Shown here: piece by piece, positions 1 to 5,685 of the stretch
Layout of the letters: every line of letters begins with the position of its first letter
Numbering within the stretch: the stretch's first letter is position 1
Assembly (NCBI GenBank): GCA_046542305.1
Contig: JBKHBQ010000115.1
Coordinates: 1 to 11,745 of the forward strand
Direction of reading: 5' to 3'
Origin: JBKHBQ01 sp046542305
GTDB taxonomy: Bacteria > Bacteroidota > Bacteroidia > Bacteroidales > 4484-276
Length of the DNA stretch: 11,745 bases
Notes under the pieces: generated by a model
The model's database searches: none
The model's input: the letters and a program-made list of their open reading frames with translations, nothing else
What the model was told of the DNA's origin: nothing
Made by a program: the position numbers and the translations under genes

Positions 1-107
1 ACAGCGGATACACGGTTTTTTAGTGGTTAAATGGTTAGCAAATGCTAAAGAAATATAACAGCGAAGCGGATGCTTGGCCGAGCATCGCGGAGCCTCCACA
101 ACTTTCG

Positions 108-115
108 TATCTTTG
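108..115 (+). promoter_or_regulatory. Bacteroidota -7 promoter box for rtcB
   Basis: TATCTTTG matches the Bacteroidota sigma-A -7 consensus TAnnTTTG exactly. Only five bases separate it from the ATG at 121, so transcription would begin at or within a few bases of the start codon. No TTG -33 box is seen at the usual 17-23 bp distance, so the call rests on the -7 box and its position. Confidence 0.45.
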
Positions 116-120
116 CATCA

Positions 121-1527
121 ATGAAAAAGCTCAAGATCAGAGGAAAGGAAGTACGGCGGCTGGGCTATGCCGATGACGCTGCTGTGATAATGGCGGTGAA
201 TCTGAGCGCCAGGCATTACACGCGTGAGGACAAAACCGTGGCCCTGGCCCGTCTTGAGGAGCTGCTGCATGATCCGGAAGCCTACAGAAAAGACGATGCT
301 TTCGGGGAACTGGCCGAGTTTCTGCTCCGGGATAAGCCTGTAAAGCCTAAGCCTGCAAGGAAACCGAAGTTGGCAGAAAAGGCTGTCGGTTTTGAGATTT
401 TCGGAAGGGAGCATATTGATGAAGAATCGCTTCATCAGATGTATACGGCCATGAAACTGCCCTTGAGCGTAAAAGGAGCTTTGATGCCTGATGCCCATCT
501 TGGCTATGGGCTGCCGATCGGTGGCGTGGTGGCTGCCTGGAATGCCGTGATGCCCTACGGCGTTGGCATGGATATCGGCTGCAGAATGTGCCTGTCGGTT
601 TTTGGGGAATCGCCGAAAATATTGAAAGGCAAACGTGATAAACTGAAGAATATCCTGCTTGAAAACAGCCGCTTTGGGCTTGGTGAGTTCAGCGATATTC
701 ACGAACACGAACTGATGGAGCGCAGGGAATTCAGAGAGATCAGATTTCTGAAATCGTTGCAGCCCCAGTTTTTTAAACAGCTCGGTACCTCGGGCCACGG
801 AAATCACTTTGTGGATATGGGCTATGTACAGGTGCGCAAATTCACCCCGGAACTTGGGCTGGAACCCGGAGATTATTTCGCCATTTTGTCGCACTCCGGT
901 TCACGGAATTTCGGTGCAGAAATTGCCAAACACTACACAAAGGTTGCGCAGCAAAAGCTTGGCCTTTCCGGAGAAGGCGCCAAGCTTTCGTGGTTGACCC
1001 TGGATTCGGAGGAAGGGCAGGAGTACTGGCAGGCTATGACACTGGCCGGTGATTATTCGGCTGCCAATCACCGGATCATTCATCAAAAAATGGCTAAAGC
1101 ACTCGGCGAAAAGCCGGTGAAGATCATCGAAAACCACCACAACTTTGCCTGGCTCGAAAAACTGTCGGACAACGAATCGCTGGTAATACACCGCAAGGGG
1201 GCTACCCCTGCCGCAAAGGGCGATACGGGAATCATTCCCGGCAACATGGTTTCTCCGGCATTTATCGTGGCCGGAAAGGGAAACGAAAAGTCGCTCAATT
1301 CGGCTTCGCATGGGGCCGGCAGATTAGTGTCGCGCCGGCAGGCCAAAAAAAAGTTTACCCAAAGCAGCATGAAAAAAGTCCTGAAAGCCGAAGGCGTGGA
1401 ACTGCTTGGCGGAGCCACCGACGAATCGCCCATGGCTTACAAGGATATCCATCAGGTAATGGAAGCCCAGAAGGATTTGGTGGACGTGCTGGCGCTGTTT
1501 TACCCGAAAATCGTAAGAATGGAATAA
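121..1527 (+). CDS. rtcB: RtcB-family RNA ligase (3'-phosphate/5'-OH splicing ligase)
   Basis: RtcB joins RNA 2',3'-cyclic-phosphate or 3'-phosphate ends to 5'-OH ends using GTP and Mn2+, in cytoplasmic RNA repair or tRNA maturation. The 468-residue product carries the family signature: MPDAHLGYG (about 122-130), GVGMDIGC with D151 and C154 as metal ligands, GHGNHF with H229, SHSGSRNFG with H258, ENHHNF (338-342), HRKGATPA (357-364), and SASHGAGR, whose H397 corresponds to the guanylylated histidine. It is longer than E. coli RtcB (408 aa), with about 85 extra N-terminal residues before the catalytic core. Part of that is a charged K/P-rich linker (71-84). An upstream in-frame ATG at 70 was rejected because the -7 box at 108-115 lies downstream of it. 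The gene is monocistronic and convergent with the CYTH gene. No archease or RtcA partner is nearby. The family call is firm. The physiological substrate is not shown by the sequence. Confidence 0.93.
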   Translation: MKKLKIRGKEVRRLGYADDAAVIMAVNLSARHYTREDKTVALARLEELLHDPEAYRKDDAFGELAEFLLRDKPVKPKPARKPKLAEKAVGFEIFGREHIDEESLHQMYTAMKLPLSVKGALMPDAHLGYGLPIGGVVAAWNAVMPYGVGMDIGCRMCLSVFGESPKILKGKRDKLKNILLENSRFGLGEFSDIHEHELMERREFREIRFLKSLQPQFFKQLGTSGHGNHFVDMGYVQVRKFTPELGLEPGDYFAILSHSGSRNFGAEIAKHYTKVAQQKLGLSGEGAKLSWLTLDSEEGQEYWQAMTLAGDYSAANHRIIHQKMAKALGEKPVKIIENHHNFAWLEKLSDNESLVIHRKGATPAAKGDTGIIPGNMVSPAFIVAGKGNEKSLNSASHGAGRLVSRRQAKKKFTQSSMKKVLKAEGVELLGGATDESPMAYKDIHQVMEAQKDLVDVLALFYPKIVRME

Positions 1528-1597
1528 AGTTGCCGAAATTTCACATTATGGTACCTAAACATGCCGTATTTAACTGTTTTCTGTACCTGAGGCAGAT

Positions 1598-2077
1598 CTA
1601 TTCCTTCTCCTCCCATTCCGCATAAGGATGCTTCTTTAGCATCACATTGTAAAACCGCTTGTCGCCTGTAACTTCCTTGCCTACCCAGTCGGGCTTTTCA
1701 AAATCTTCGTGCTCATCCTTGAGTTCTACCTCGGCAAGGATCAGCCCCGCGTTTTCGCCGTAGAATTCATCCACTTCAAAGGTATGGTTTACCCACGGCA
1801 CAATGTACCGCGTTTTGTCGATCACGCCGGGTTCGCAGATTTCGAGCAGTTTTCTGGCTTCCTCCACATCTATTTGCTTTTCCCATTCGTAGCGGCTTGT
1901 ACCACTTTCGTTTGACATGCCCTTGATGGTGAGGTAGCCTTCGCTGTCTCTGATCCTTACGCGCACAGCCCGTTCCGGATCGGAGTTCAGGTAACCCTGA
2001 ATTATGCGAGAAGACTGTACGGCTTTATTTTTGAATTCACCCGTAACCAGAAATTTTCGTTCGATTTCCTTTGACAT
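1598..2077 (-). CDS. CYTH-domain protein (triphosphate-tunnel phosphohydrolase family)
   Basis: CYTH proteins form an eight-stranded tunnel that binds triphosphorylated substrates with Mg2+. Characterised members are inorganic triphosphatases, thiamine triphosphatases or class IV adenylate cyclases. The 159-residue product begins with the diagnostic ExExK motif (E4, E6, K8 in KEIERKFLV). Charged tunnel residues alternate in AVRVRIRD (37-44), LTIKG (49-53), YEWEKQID (63-70), FEVDEF (100-105) and LAEVELKD (114-121). The length fits a single-domain bacterial CYTH protein without a CHAD domain. The gene lies 20 bp downstream of the DUF4342 gene on the same strand, so the two are probably co-transcribed. 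By analogy with small bacterial CYTH proteins, tripolyphosphate hydrolysis is the likeliest activity. This is inference, and a cyclase cannot be excluded. Confidence 0.88.
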   Translation of the reverse strand: MSKEIERKFLVTGEFKNKAVQSSRIIQGYLNSDPERAVRVRIRDSEGYLTIKGMSNESGTSRYEWEKQIDVEEARKLLEICEPGVIDKTRYIVPWVNHTFEVDEFYGENAGLILAEVELKDEHEDFEKPDWVGKEVTGDKRFYNVMLKKHPYAEWEEKE

Positions 2078-2097
2078 ATGATGATCCTTGAGATGAA

Positions 2098-2355
2098 CTA
2101 TTCTTTTTCATTTTCAGGATCTCTGCGGATCACCTCGATCTTAAAACGGGCGGCCAGCGCGGCCAGCGCTCCTACTGCAGCAAGGATGGGAGCCAATATG
2201 GTGCCGATGATCCCCACCGTGACCGGAATCTCCATATAGGTCTTTCCTGATTCGCTTTTGATGATGATGCGGTTAACGTTGCCTTCATGGATCAAATCCC
2301 TGATCTTTTTCAGCAAATCATCGCCGCTGACATTGAATTGACTTTTTTGTGGCAT
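2098..2355 (-). CDS. DUF4342-domain small protein
   Basis: This 85-residue protein matches DUF4342 from recall. An N-terminal part (FNVSGDDLLKKIRDLIHEGN, residues 7-26) leads into VNRIIIKSESGKTYMEIPVTVG, followed by a hydrophobic Gly/Ala-rich segment (IIGTILAPILAAVGALAALA). A short basic then acidic tail (RFKIEVIRRDPENEKE) ends the protein. The hydrophobic stretch could be a membrane hairpin or a buried helix. The function of the family is unknown. The reading frame runs open to 2391, but the TAnnTTTG box at 2372-2379 lies inside that extension, so the ATG at 2355 is the better start. It is the first gene of a likely two-gene unit with the CYTH gene 20 bp downstream. Confidence 0.8.
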   Translation of the reverse strand: MPQKSQFNVSGDDLLKKIRDLIHEGNVNRIIIKSESGKTYMEIPVTVGIIGTILAPILAAVGALAALAARFKIEVIRRDPENEKE

Positions 2356-2371
2356 AATGTTCCTTTTTGCC

Positions 2372-2399
2372 CAAAAGTAAAACATATTCAAGAATTCAA
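2372..2399 (-). promoter_or_regulatory. Promoter of the DUF4342-CYTH unit
   Basis: Read on the minus strand, TTG (2397-2399), a 17-bp spacer and TACTTTTG (2372-2379) match the Bacteroidota -33/-7 promoter (TTG, 17-23 bp, TAnnTTTG). The box ends 16 bp before the ATG at 2355. That predicts a leader of roughly ten bases and decides the start codon of the DUF4342 gene. Confidence 0.6.
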
Positions 2400-2497
2400 T
2401 AAAGGGATCAGTTGTGTCCGGAGAAGAATTAAATATTGGTTTTTTTAAGAGCGGATACCTCGCTACACACGGAATAACAGTCAGTTAAGTTGTACGT

Positions 2498-2538
2498 GGA
2501 GGTGTAGGGCGGCGGCGCAGCCGCCGCCCTACACCTCC
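2498..2538. repeat. Perfect 19-bp-arm palindrome, 3-nt loop
   Basis: GGAGGTGTAGGGCGGCGGC (2498-2516), loop GCA (2517-2519) and an exact reverse complement (2520-2538) form a perfect 19-bp hairpin, very GC-rich against an AT-rich surround. There is no T-tract on either side, so it is not a canonical intrinsic terminator. The form suggests a REP/MITE-like dispersed palindromic element. It could also act as a barrier ending pyrBI transcripts or protecting their 3' end. The dispersed-repeat identity is inferred and needs a genome-wide count. Confidence 0.7.
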
Positions 2539-2560
2539 TTCCTAAAAAATTCGCAAAACC

Positions 2561-2580
2561 ATTGTCATTCCGAGGAATCT
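2561..2580. repeat. Possible dispersed-repeat sequence
   Basis: The segment ATTGTCATTCCGAGGAATCT contains the short palindrome ATTCC-GA-GGAAT. From memory, similar sequence recurs in intergenic repeats of Bacteroidota and other bacteria. Only one copy is present in this window, so repeat status is not shown here. Confidence 0.25.
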
Positions 2581-2658
2581 CCTGAATCTTAACCTGACAC
2601 TAAGGATTGGGAAAAGATTTTATAATTACGATTAGATTCTTTTTAAAGATTTTTAACA

Positions 2659-2943
2659 GGAGTTGTGAGATTTCCGGCCGTATGATCCGCACCATCGATA
2701 TGATTTAAAAAGTATAGGTAGCCGTTAACGAGATTATGGAATTGCTTGCCGCCGCCGGACTGGTTAAGCGCGGAGATGTGCATCTGCTGATCAGGTTCGA
2801 TGAATTCAGCCTGAATGCAGAAATCAGCTATTCCGGGCAAAAATTTAGAATTCCTGATCGCCGGCCTGATTTCGCGCAAATCCCGGATGATCCGGAAATC
2901 GCATTACCAAATGCAACGGATCTGTATGCATTTCGAACACTGC
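2659..2943 (+). pseudogene. Decayed C-terminal tail of an NCS2-type permease (candidate)
   Basis: Protein-like sequence survives in three successive frames. Frame one reads GVVRFPAV, stop, SAPSI, stop (from 2659). A second frame opens at 2718 and reads NEIMELLAAAGLVKRGD, then HLLIRFDEFSLNAEISYSG and on to IPDRRPDFAQIPDD. The third frame ends in MHFEH at 2926-2940. From memory this order (RFPA-WSAP-I, a FDEF-L---I-Y-G block, then a final LHFEH-like end) resembles the cytoplasmic C-terminal extension of some NCS2 xanthine/uracil permeases. There is no start, no membrane domain, and there are several stops and at least two frameshifts, so it is a relic rather than a gene. It is antisense to and abuts the 3' end of pyrI. 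The open segment at 2736-3035 could be misread as a 99-residue gene. The family assignment is tentative. Confidence 0.4.
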
Positions 2944-2955
2944 GAATATTCGATG

Positions 2956-3438
2956 TTAATGGAAAACCATATTCTCGCGCGAAGTGGTTTTCTCGCAGTA
3001 GTGGCAGCGTAGTTTCAGCGTTTCCTCGTTCTTGATCACATCAAACCTGGTGCGGACATTTTCGTGGTTGGTGATGCAGTTCGGATTGAAACAGCGAACA
3101 ATCTTTTCCACAAAATCAGGAATTTCCACCACCGTTTTCTCCACCACCTTAAAATCACGGATCACGATTAGCGAAGCCGTGGGGGCTACCAGTGCGATTT
3201 TGTTGATTTCGTCGCTTTCAAAATATTTGTTGCTTACCTTGATGATCCCTTTCTTGCCGTACTTTTTGCTGTCGAGATTGGTACCGAAGAGCACCTGTTC
3301 GTCCGTATTGTCAAGGTTTAGGATTTTGATGGCTTTAAACAGGCTGGCTGCGGGAATATGATCGATGACGGTGCCGTTTTCGATGGCCGACACTTTCAGT
3401 TCTTTTCTTTGTTCTTTATTTTCCATGACGATTTTCAT
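2956..3438 (-). CDS. pyrI: Aspartate carbamoyltransferase regulatory subunit
   Basis: PyrI pairs with PyrB in the ATCase holoenzyme and binds allosteric nucleotides (CTP, UTP, ATP) that tune the committed step of pyrimidine synthesis. The 160-residue product has the nucleotide-binding domain beginning with GTVIDHIPA (22-30), then FGTNLDSKKYGKKGIIKV (51-68) and IALVAPTASLIVIRDFKVV. The C-terminal zinc domain keeps all four cysteines, C116 and C121 (CFNPNC) and C145 and C148 (CHYC), which make the contact with PyrB. E. coli PyrI is 153 aa, so the length is normal. The first ATG (3438) or the second at residue 5 (3426) could be the start. Neither has a strong Shine-Dalgarno. The gene follows pyrB by 24 bp, so the two are co-transcribed. 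Confidence 0.96.
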   Translation of the reverse strand: MKIVMENKEQRKELKVSAIENGTVIDHIPAASLFKAIKILNLDNTDEQVLFGTNLDSKKYGKKGIIKVSNKYFESDEINKIALVAPTASLIVIRDFKVVEKTVVEIPDFVEKIVRCFNPNCITNHENVRTRFDVIKNEETLKLRCHYCEKTTSRENMVFH

Positions 3439-3462
3439 TCTGATGATTAAATAAAAAATTGC

Positions 3463-4371
3463 TTACAGCGCACCTAAAATAGTGGCCAGCAGCGCCTGCC
3501 GTACATAAACGCCGTTGAGCGCCTGCTGGAAATAATACGCCTTGGGATTTGAATCCACGTCTTCTGCGATCTCCTTCACCCTGGGCAGCGGATGCAGCAC
3601 GCGCATATTGTCTTTGGCGTTTTTCAGCATCTCGTTGTGGAGGTTGTACACATTTTTCACCTTTTCGTAATCCATCGGATCGGAGAACCGTTCGCGCTGA
3701 ATGCGGGTCATATAAATGATATCTGCTTTTGGAATGGCCTCCGTCAGGTCGGTGTATTGATAATAGGTGAGGTTGCGTTGCTTGATATGGCGTTTTACGT
3801 AGCTGGGAAGTTTCAGCTCTTCGGGCGACACCAGGTGGAAAGTAGTGTTGTACTGCGTAAGCGCCATGGAAAGCGAATGCACGGTGCGTCCGTATTTCAG
3901 ATCACCAACAAATGCAATGTTCAGGTTGTCGAGTGTGCCCTGGGTTTTGCGGATCGAATACAGGTCGAGCATGGTTTGAGTAGGGTGCTGGTTGGCCCCG
4001 TCGCCGGCATTAATAATTGGTACGGGCGACACTTCGCTGGCGTACCTTGCGCTGCCGTCGATCGGGTGACGCATCACGATGATGTCGGAATAATTACTCA
4101 CCGTAAGGATGGTATCTTTGAGCGATTCACCCTTCGATACGCTCGTAGAGGCCGATGAGGAGAAGCCGATCACCTTGGCGCCCAACCGCGAGGCAGCGCT
4201 TTCGAAGCTCAGCCGCGTACGTGTGGACGGCTCAAAGAACAGCGTGGCCACCACATGCTTGTGCAGGATGTTACGAATCGGATCTTTTTCGAATTCCTCC
4301 GCGATGTCCAGAATCCTGATCTGCTCATCCTTAGAGAAATCGTTGATTGAAATTAAACTTCTATTTTTCAT
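3463..4371 (-). CDS. pyrB: Aspartate carbamoyltransferase catalytic subunit
   Basis: PyrB condenses carbamoyl phosphate with L-aspartate to carbamoyl aspartate, the first committed step of de novo pyrimidine synthesis. The 302-residue product shows FFEPSTRTR (45-53, carbamoyl-phosphate site), SKGESLKDT (79-87), MRHPIDGSARYASE (100-113), NAGDGANQHPTQTMLD (121-136), VGDLKYGRTVHS (155-166), YMTRIQRERF and VLHPLPRVKEI. All are hallmark ATCase segments. The frame extends to a GTG at 4410. The ATG at 4371 is preferred because family members begin at the equivalent of MKNRSLISIND and E. coli PyrB is 311 aa. The C-terminus is followed after 24 bp by pyrI. The upstream leader holds a hairpin and a tiny ORF that may control expression by attenuation. 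Confidence 0.96.
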   Translation of the reverse strand: MKNRSLISINDFSKDEQIRILDIAEEFEKDPIRNILHKHVVATLFFEPSTRTRLSFESAASRLGAKVIGFSSSASTSVSKGESLKDTILTVSNYSDIIVMRHPIDGSARYASEVSPVPIINAGDGANQHPTQTMLDLYSIRKTQGTLDNLNIAFVGDLKYGRTVHSLSMALTQYNTTFHLVSPEELKLPSYVKRHIKQRNLTYYQYTDLTEAIPKADIIYMTRIQRERFSDPMDYEKVKNVYNLHNEMLKNAKDNMRVLHPLPRVKEIAEDVDSNPKAYYFQQALNGVYVRQALLATILGAL

Positions 4372-4422
4372 GGATTTATCGTGTTTATTAATTTCCTTCT
4401 GAAGCGACACGCAGGTACAAAA

Positions 4423-4454
4423 AAAAGAAGTACTTCAAGTGAAATACTTCTTTT
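4423..4454 (-). terminator. Intrinsic terminator / possible pyrB attenuator hairpin
   Basis: On the minus strand, AAAAGAAGTA pairs with TACTTCTTTT. A U-G wobble and a further UUC/GAA then leave the tetraloop ACTT, giving about 14 paired positions. The run of eight T (4426-4419) supplies the end of the stem plus four unpaired U. In the opposite strand the wobble becomes a C-A mismatch, so the structure favours minus-strand RNA. It could terminate the outer-membrane gene ending at 4581. Because a TAnnTTTG promoter lies upstream of it at 4508-4515, it may instead, or also, act in the pyrB leader. Confidence 0.7.
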
Positions 4455-4491
4455 ACAATGCGTTAAATACCTTTATGTGCGGTGTTCTCAT
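4453..4491 (-). CDS. Candidate pyrB leader peptide (12 aa)
   Basis: A 13-codon frame reads MRTPHIKVFNAL and a TAA stop. The stop overlaps the first two bases of the terminator-like hairpin at 4423-4454, and the start lies about 17 bp downstream of a TAnnTTTG box. A ribosome following RNA polymerase through this ORF would cover the 5' arm of the hairpin, the arrangement used in enteric pyrBI attenuation. There is no strong Shine-Dalgarno, and a frame this short can occur by chance. Confidence 0.3.
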   Translation of the reverse strand: MRTPHIKVFNAL

Positions 4492-4507
4492 TACCGTTTT
4501 TAGGCAC

Positions 4508-4539
4508 CAAAGATAGAACATATTCCTCCGGTGTGCCAA
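4508..4539 (-). promoter_or_regulatory. Candidate pyrBI promoter
   Basis: On the minus strand TTG (4537-4539), a 21-bp spacer and TATCTTTG (4508-4515) match the Bacteroidota promoter consensus. Transcription from here would give a leader of about 130 bases before the pyrB ATG, containing the short ORF and the hairpin. A weaker competing site, TTG with an 18-bp spacer and TACCTGCG, starts inside the hairpin and would bypass it. Confidence 0.45.
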
Positions 4540-4580
4540 CTACTTTTATAGAATTTATTAACAGGAACAAGCTGCGGGTT

Positions 4581-5360
4581 TTAAAACTTATTGTAACGCT
4601 TGCCGAAGGTGAAGTTGAGGTAAAAATTCAGAAAGAAATAATTTTTGTCCCTAAAAGCCATAATGGGAATGGGAATGGCAAAACCATCGGCAATCACGCC
4701 CACTTCCAGCGCTTTAATGGAGGTATTGTATTGTCCGAATTCGAAATTCAATCCGCCTTTGAGGTAAAGACCCGGGTGGAATTTGGTGTGCTGGATGCCG
4801 TCCAGAAAGGGCGCACGGCCGTAGATGTCTTCGATAAAATGCTTGTCGGGGTTGTATCTTTCCGATTCGATCAGCGCAAAATTATTCTGGTTGATGATGT
4901 AAAGATACATGGGCTTGGCAATGCCGATGGAAATGCCGCCATAGTAGGTAAGCCTGAGTTCAACACCTCCCCAGTATGGTTTGCTGTTGAGCAGCCGCTG
5001 CTGCCCCAGGCCGCCATGGAACACATACACCTTGTTGAGCTTTCCGTAAATATAGCTGTTGGCATTGCTGTAATAGGCACCATAAAAGTTCACCCGCACC
5101 TCCTTGGGATCTTTTACGCCCATTAGCTCTGCTTCCCACAGGTTCTTGGTAAAGGCATTTACATTGTAACCTTTTCTGAAAAGCAGCCCCCAGCCTGCGG
5201 TGTGAAGCATGGCTCCACCCATGATCTCTTTGCGCAGGATAACTTTGTTGAGGATGGTATCGATTTCTTCGAAGCCTACATCTTTCTCCTGCTGGGCCAT
5301 CATCCGCGGATGCGCGAAGACCACCGCCACAAGCAGGGATATGTAGATAAGATACCGCAT
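4581..5360 (-). CDS. Hypothetical secreted protein, probable outer-membrane beta-barrel
   Basis: The 259-residue protein starts with a signal peptide: a basic N-terminus, the hydrophobic core LIYISLLVAVVFA and a likely cut after MMA near residue 22. The mature part is rich in aromatic residues and alternates polar with hydrophobic positions (VRVNFYGAYYSNANSYIYGK, WGGVELRLTYYGGISIGIA, FFLNFYLNFTFGKRYNKF). It ends in F, as many outer-membrane barrels do. It resembles the many uncharacterised Bacteroidota barrel proteins, but I do not recognise a named family. It follows the 45-aa lipoprotein gene by 55 bp on the same strand, so the pair is probably one transcript delivered to the envelope. The hairpin at 4423-4454 could end it. 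The function is unknown. Confidence 0.75.
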   Translation of the reverse strand: MRYLIYISLLVAVVFAHPRMMAQQEKDVGFEEIDTILNKVILRKEIMGGAMLHTAGWGLLFRKGYNVNAFTKNLWEAELMGVKDPKEVRVNFYGAYYSNANSYIYGKLNKVYVFHGGLGQQRLLNSKPYWGGVELRLTYYGGISIGIAKPMYLYIINQNNFALIESERYNPDKHFIEDIYGRAPFLDGIQHTKFHPGLYLKGGLNFEFGQYNTSIKALEVGVIADGFAIPIPIMAFRDKNYFFLNFYLNFTFGKRYNKF

Positions 5361-5415
5361 AAATGCCGATGTTTGTCGTGTGTGGGTGCCACCGTCGTTT
5401 GCTTCGGTGCAGCTA

Positions 5416-5553
5416 TTATCTGCGGACTTCCTTCTGAAATTTTTTTACTTCACCGAACGAAGAACAATCCTGCGTTGATTTGCATGAGCTTATCGCTGCT
5501 GCCATCAGAACAACAACTGCAACTACGATCGAGGCTTTTAATACTTTTTTCAT
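5416..5553 (-). CDS. Small lipoprotein (45 aa)
   Basis: The gene is short and easily missed. The product starts MKKVLKAS, followed by the hydrophobic core IVVAVVVLMAAA and the lipobox ISSC (residues 21-24), so lipidation is expected on C24. Only 21 residues remain (from CKSTQDC to a basic end, KEVRR), with a second cysteine at 30. This looks like the tiny lipoproteins found across Bacteroidota, for which no function is established. A TAnnTTTG box at 5594-5601 lies upstream and the outer-membrane gene is 55 bp downstream, which supports a real two-gene envelope unit. The gene call rests on the start, lipobox, stop and promoter fitting together. Confidence 0.72.
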   Translation of the reverse strand: MKKVLKASIVVAVVVLMAAAISSCKSTQDCSSFGEVKKFQKEVRR

Positions 5554-5593
5554 ACTTTTATGCACCAGTTTTGTTAAAGGCTTGATTTGCCTG

Positions 5594-5601
5594 CAAAAGT
5601 A
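5594..5601 (-). promoter_or_regulatory. -7 box for the lipoprotein/barrel unit
   Basis: TACTTTTG on the minus strand matches TAnnTTTG exactly and lies 40 bp upstream of the lipoprotein ATG at 5553. No TTG is seen at the -33 distance. The neighbouring ung gene is divergent, so this spacer holds promoters facing both ways. Confidence 0.45.
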
Positions 5602-5614
5602 GAATTTTTGATTT

Positions 5615-5647
5615 TTGTTAATAAACAGATTTTTACAGATAATATTG
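5615..5647 (+). promoter_or_regulatory. Possible ung promoter
   Basis: TTG (5615-5617), a 22-bp spacer and TAATATTG (5640-5647) form a one-mismatch version of the Bacteroidota -33/-7 promoter, ending 38 bp before the ung ATG. Confidence 0.35.
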
Positions 5648-5685
5648 CCAGTTGCTCAAAATTCAGAAACAAAAAAAGATTGCTA

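Larger units (their letters stand above)
2400..2658. other. Non-coding spacer without a recognisable gene
   Basis: No plausible protein gene is seen on either strand. The stretch begins upstream of the DUF4342 promoter and holds the 2498-2538 palindrome and the 2561-2580 repeat-like sequence. AT-rich filler (about 2581-2658) leads up to the decayed permease tail. Any transcript running out of pyrI would end here or within the remnant. No hairpin followed by a T-run is visible for it. Confidence 0.5.

Noticed and set aside
70..120. Upstream ATG extending rtcB by 17 residues
   Set aside because: The -7 promoter box at 108-115 lies inside the extension, and family-like sequence begins at MKKLKIRGKEV. 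The GATGCT/AGCATC inverted repeat around this ATG is too short to count.
118..894. Minus-strand open frame of 258 codons inside rtcB
   Set aside because: The plus strand carries every RtcB motif here; the antisense frame is histidine- and glutamine-rich in the way shadow frames are.
1528..1597. GGTAC/GTACC pair as a terminator between rtcB and the CYTH gene
   Set aside because: The arms are only five bases, the loop is about 28 bases and no T-run follows.
2736..3035. Plus-strand open frame of 99 codons
   Set aside because: Its first part is one frame of a decayed protein tail and its last part runs antisense through pyrI; no start signal or promoter is seen.
4372..4410. GTG start giving PyrB 13 extra residues
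   Set aside because: Homologues begin at the equivalent of the ATG at 4371, and GTG is less likely without a Shine-Dalgarno.
4482..5126. Plus-strand open frame of 214 codons
   Set aside because: It is a shadow of the outer-membrane gene on the other strand. That gene has a signal peptide and barrel-like strands, while this frame has no recognisable family.
5587..5685. N-terminal extension of Ung by 33 residues
   Set aside because: It has no Ung similarity, overlaps divergent promoter sequences, and ATG 5686 gives the usual family length.
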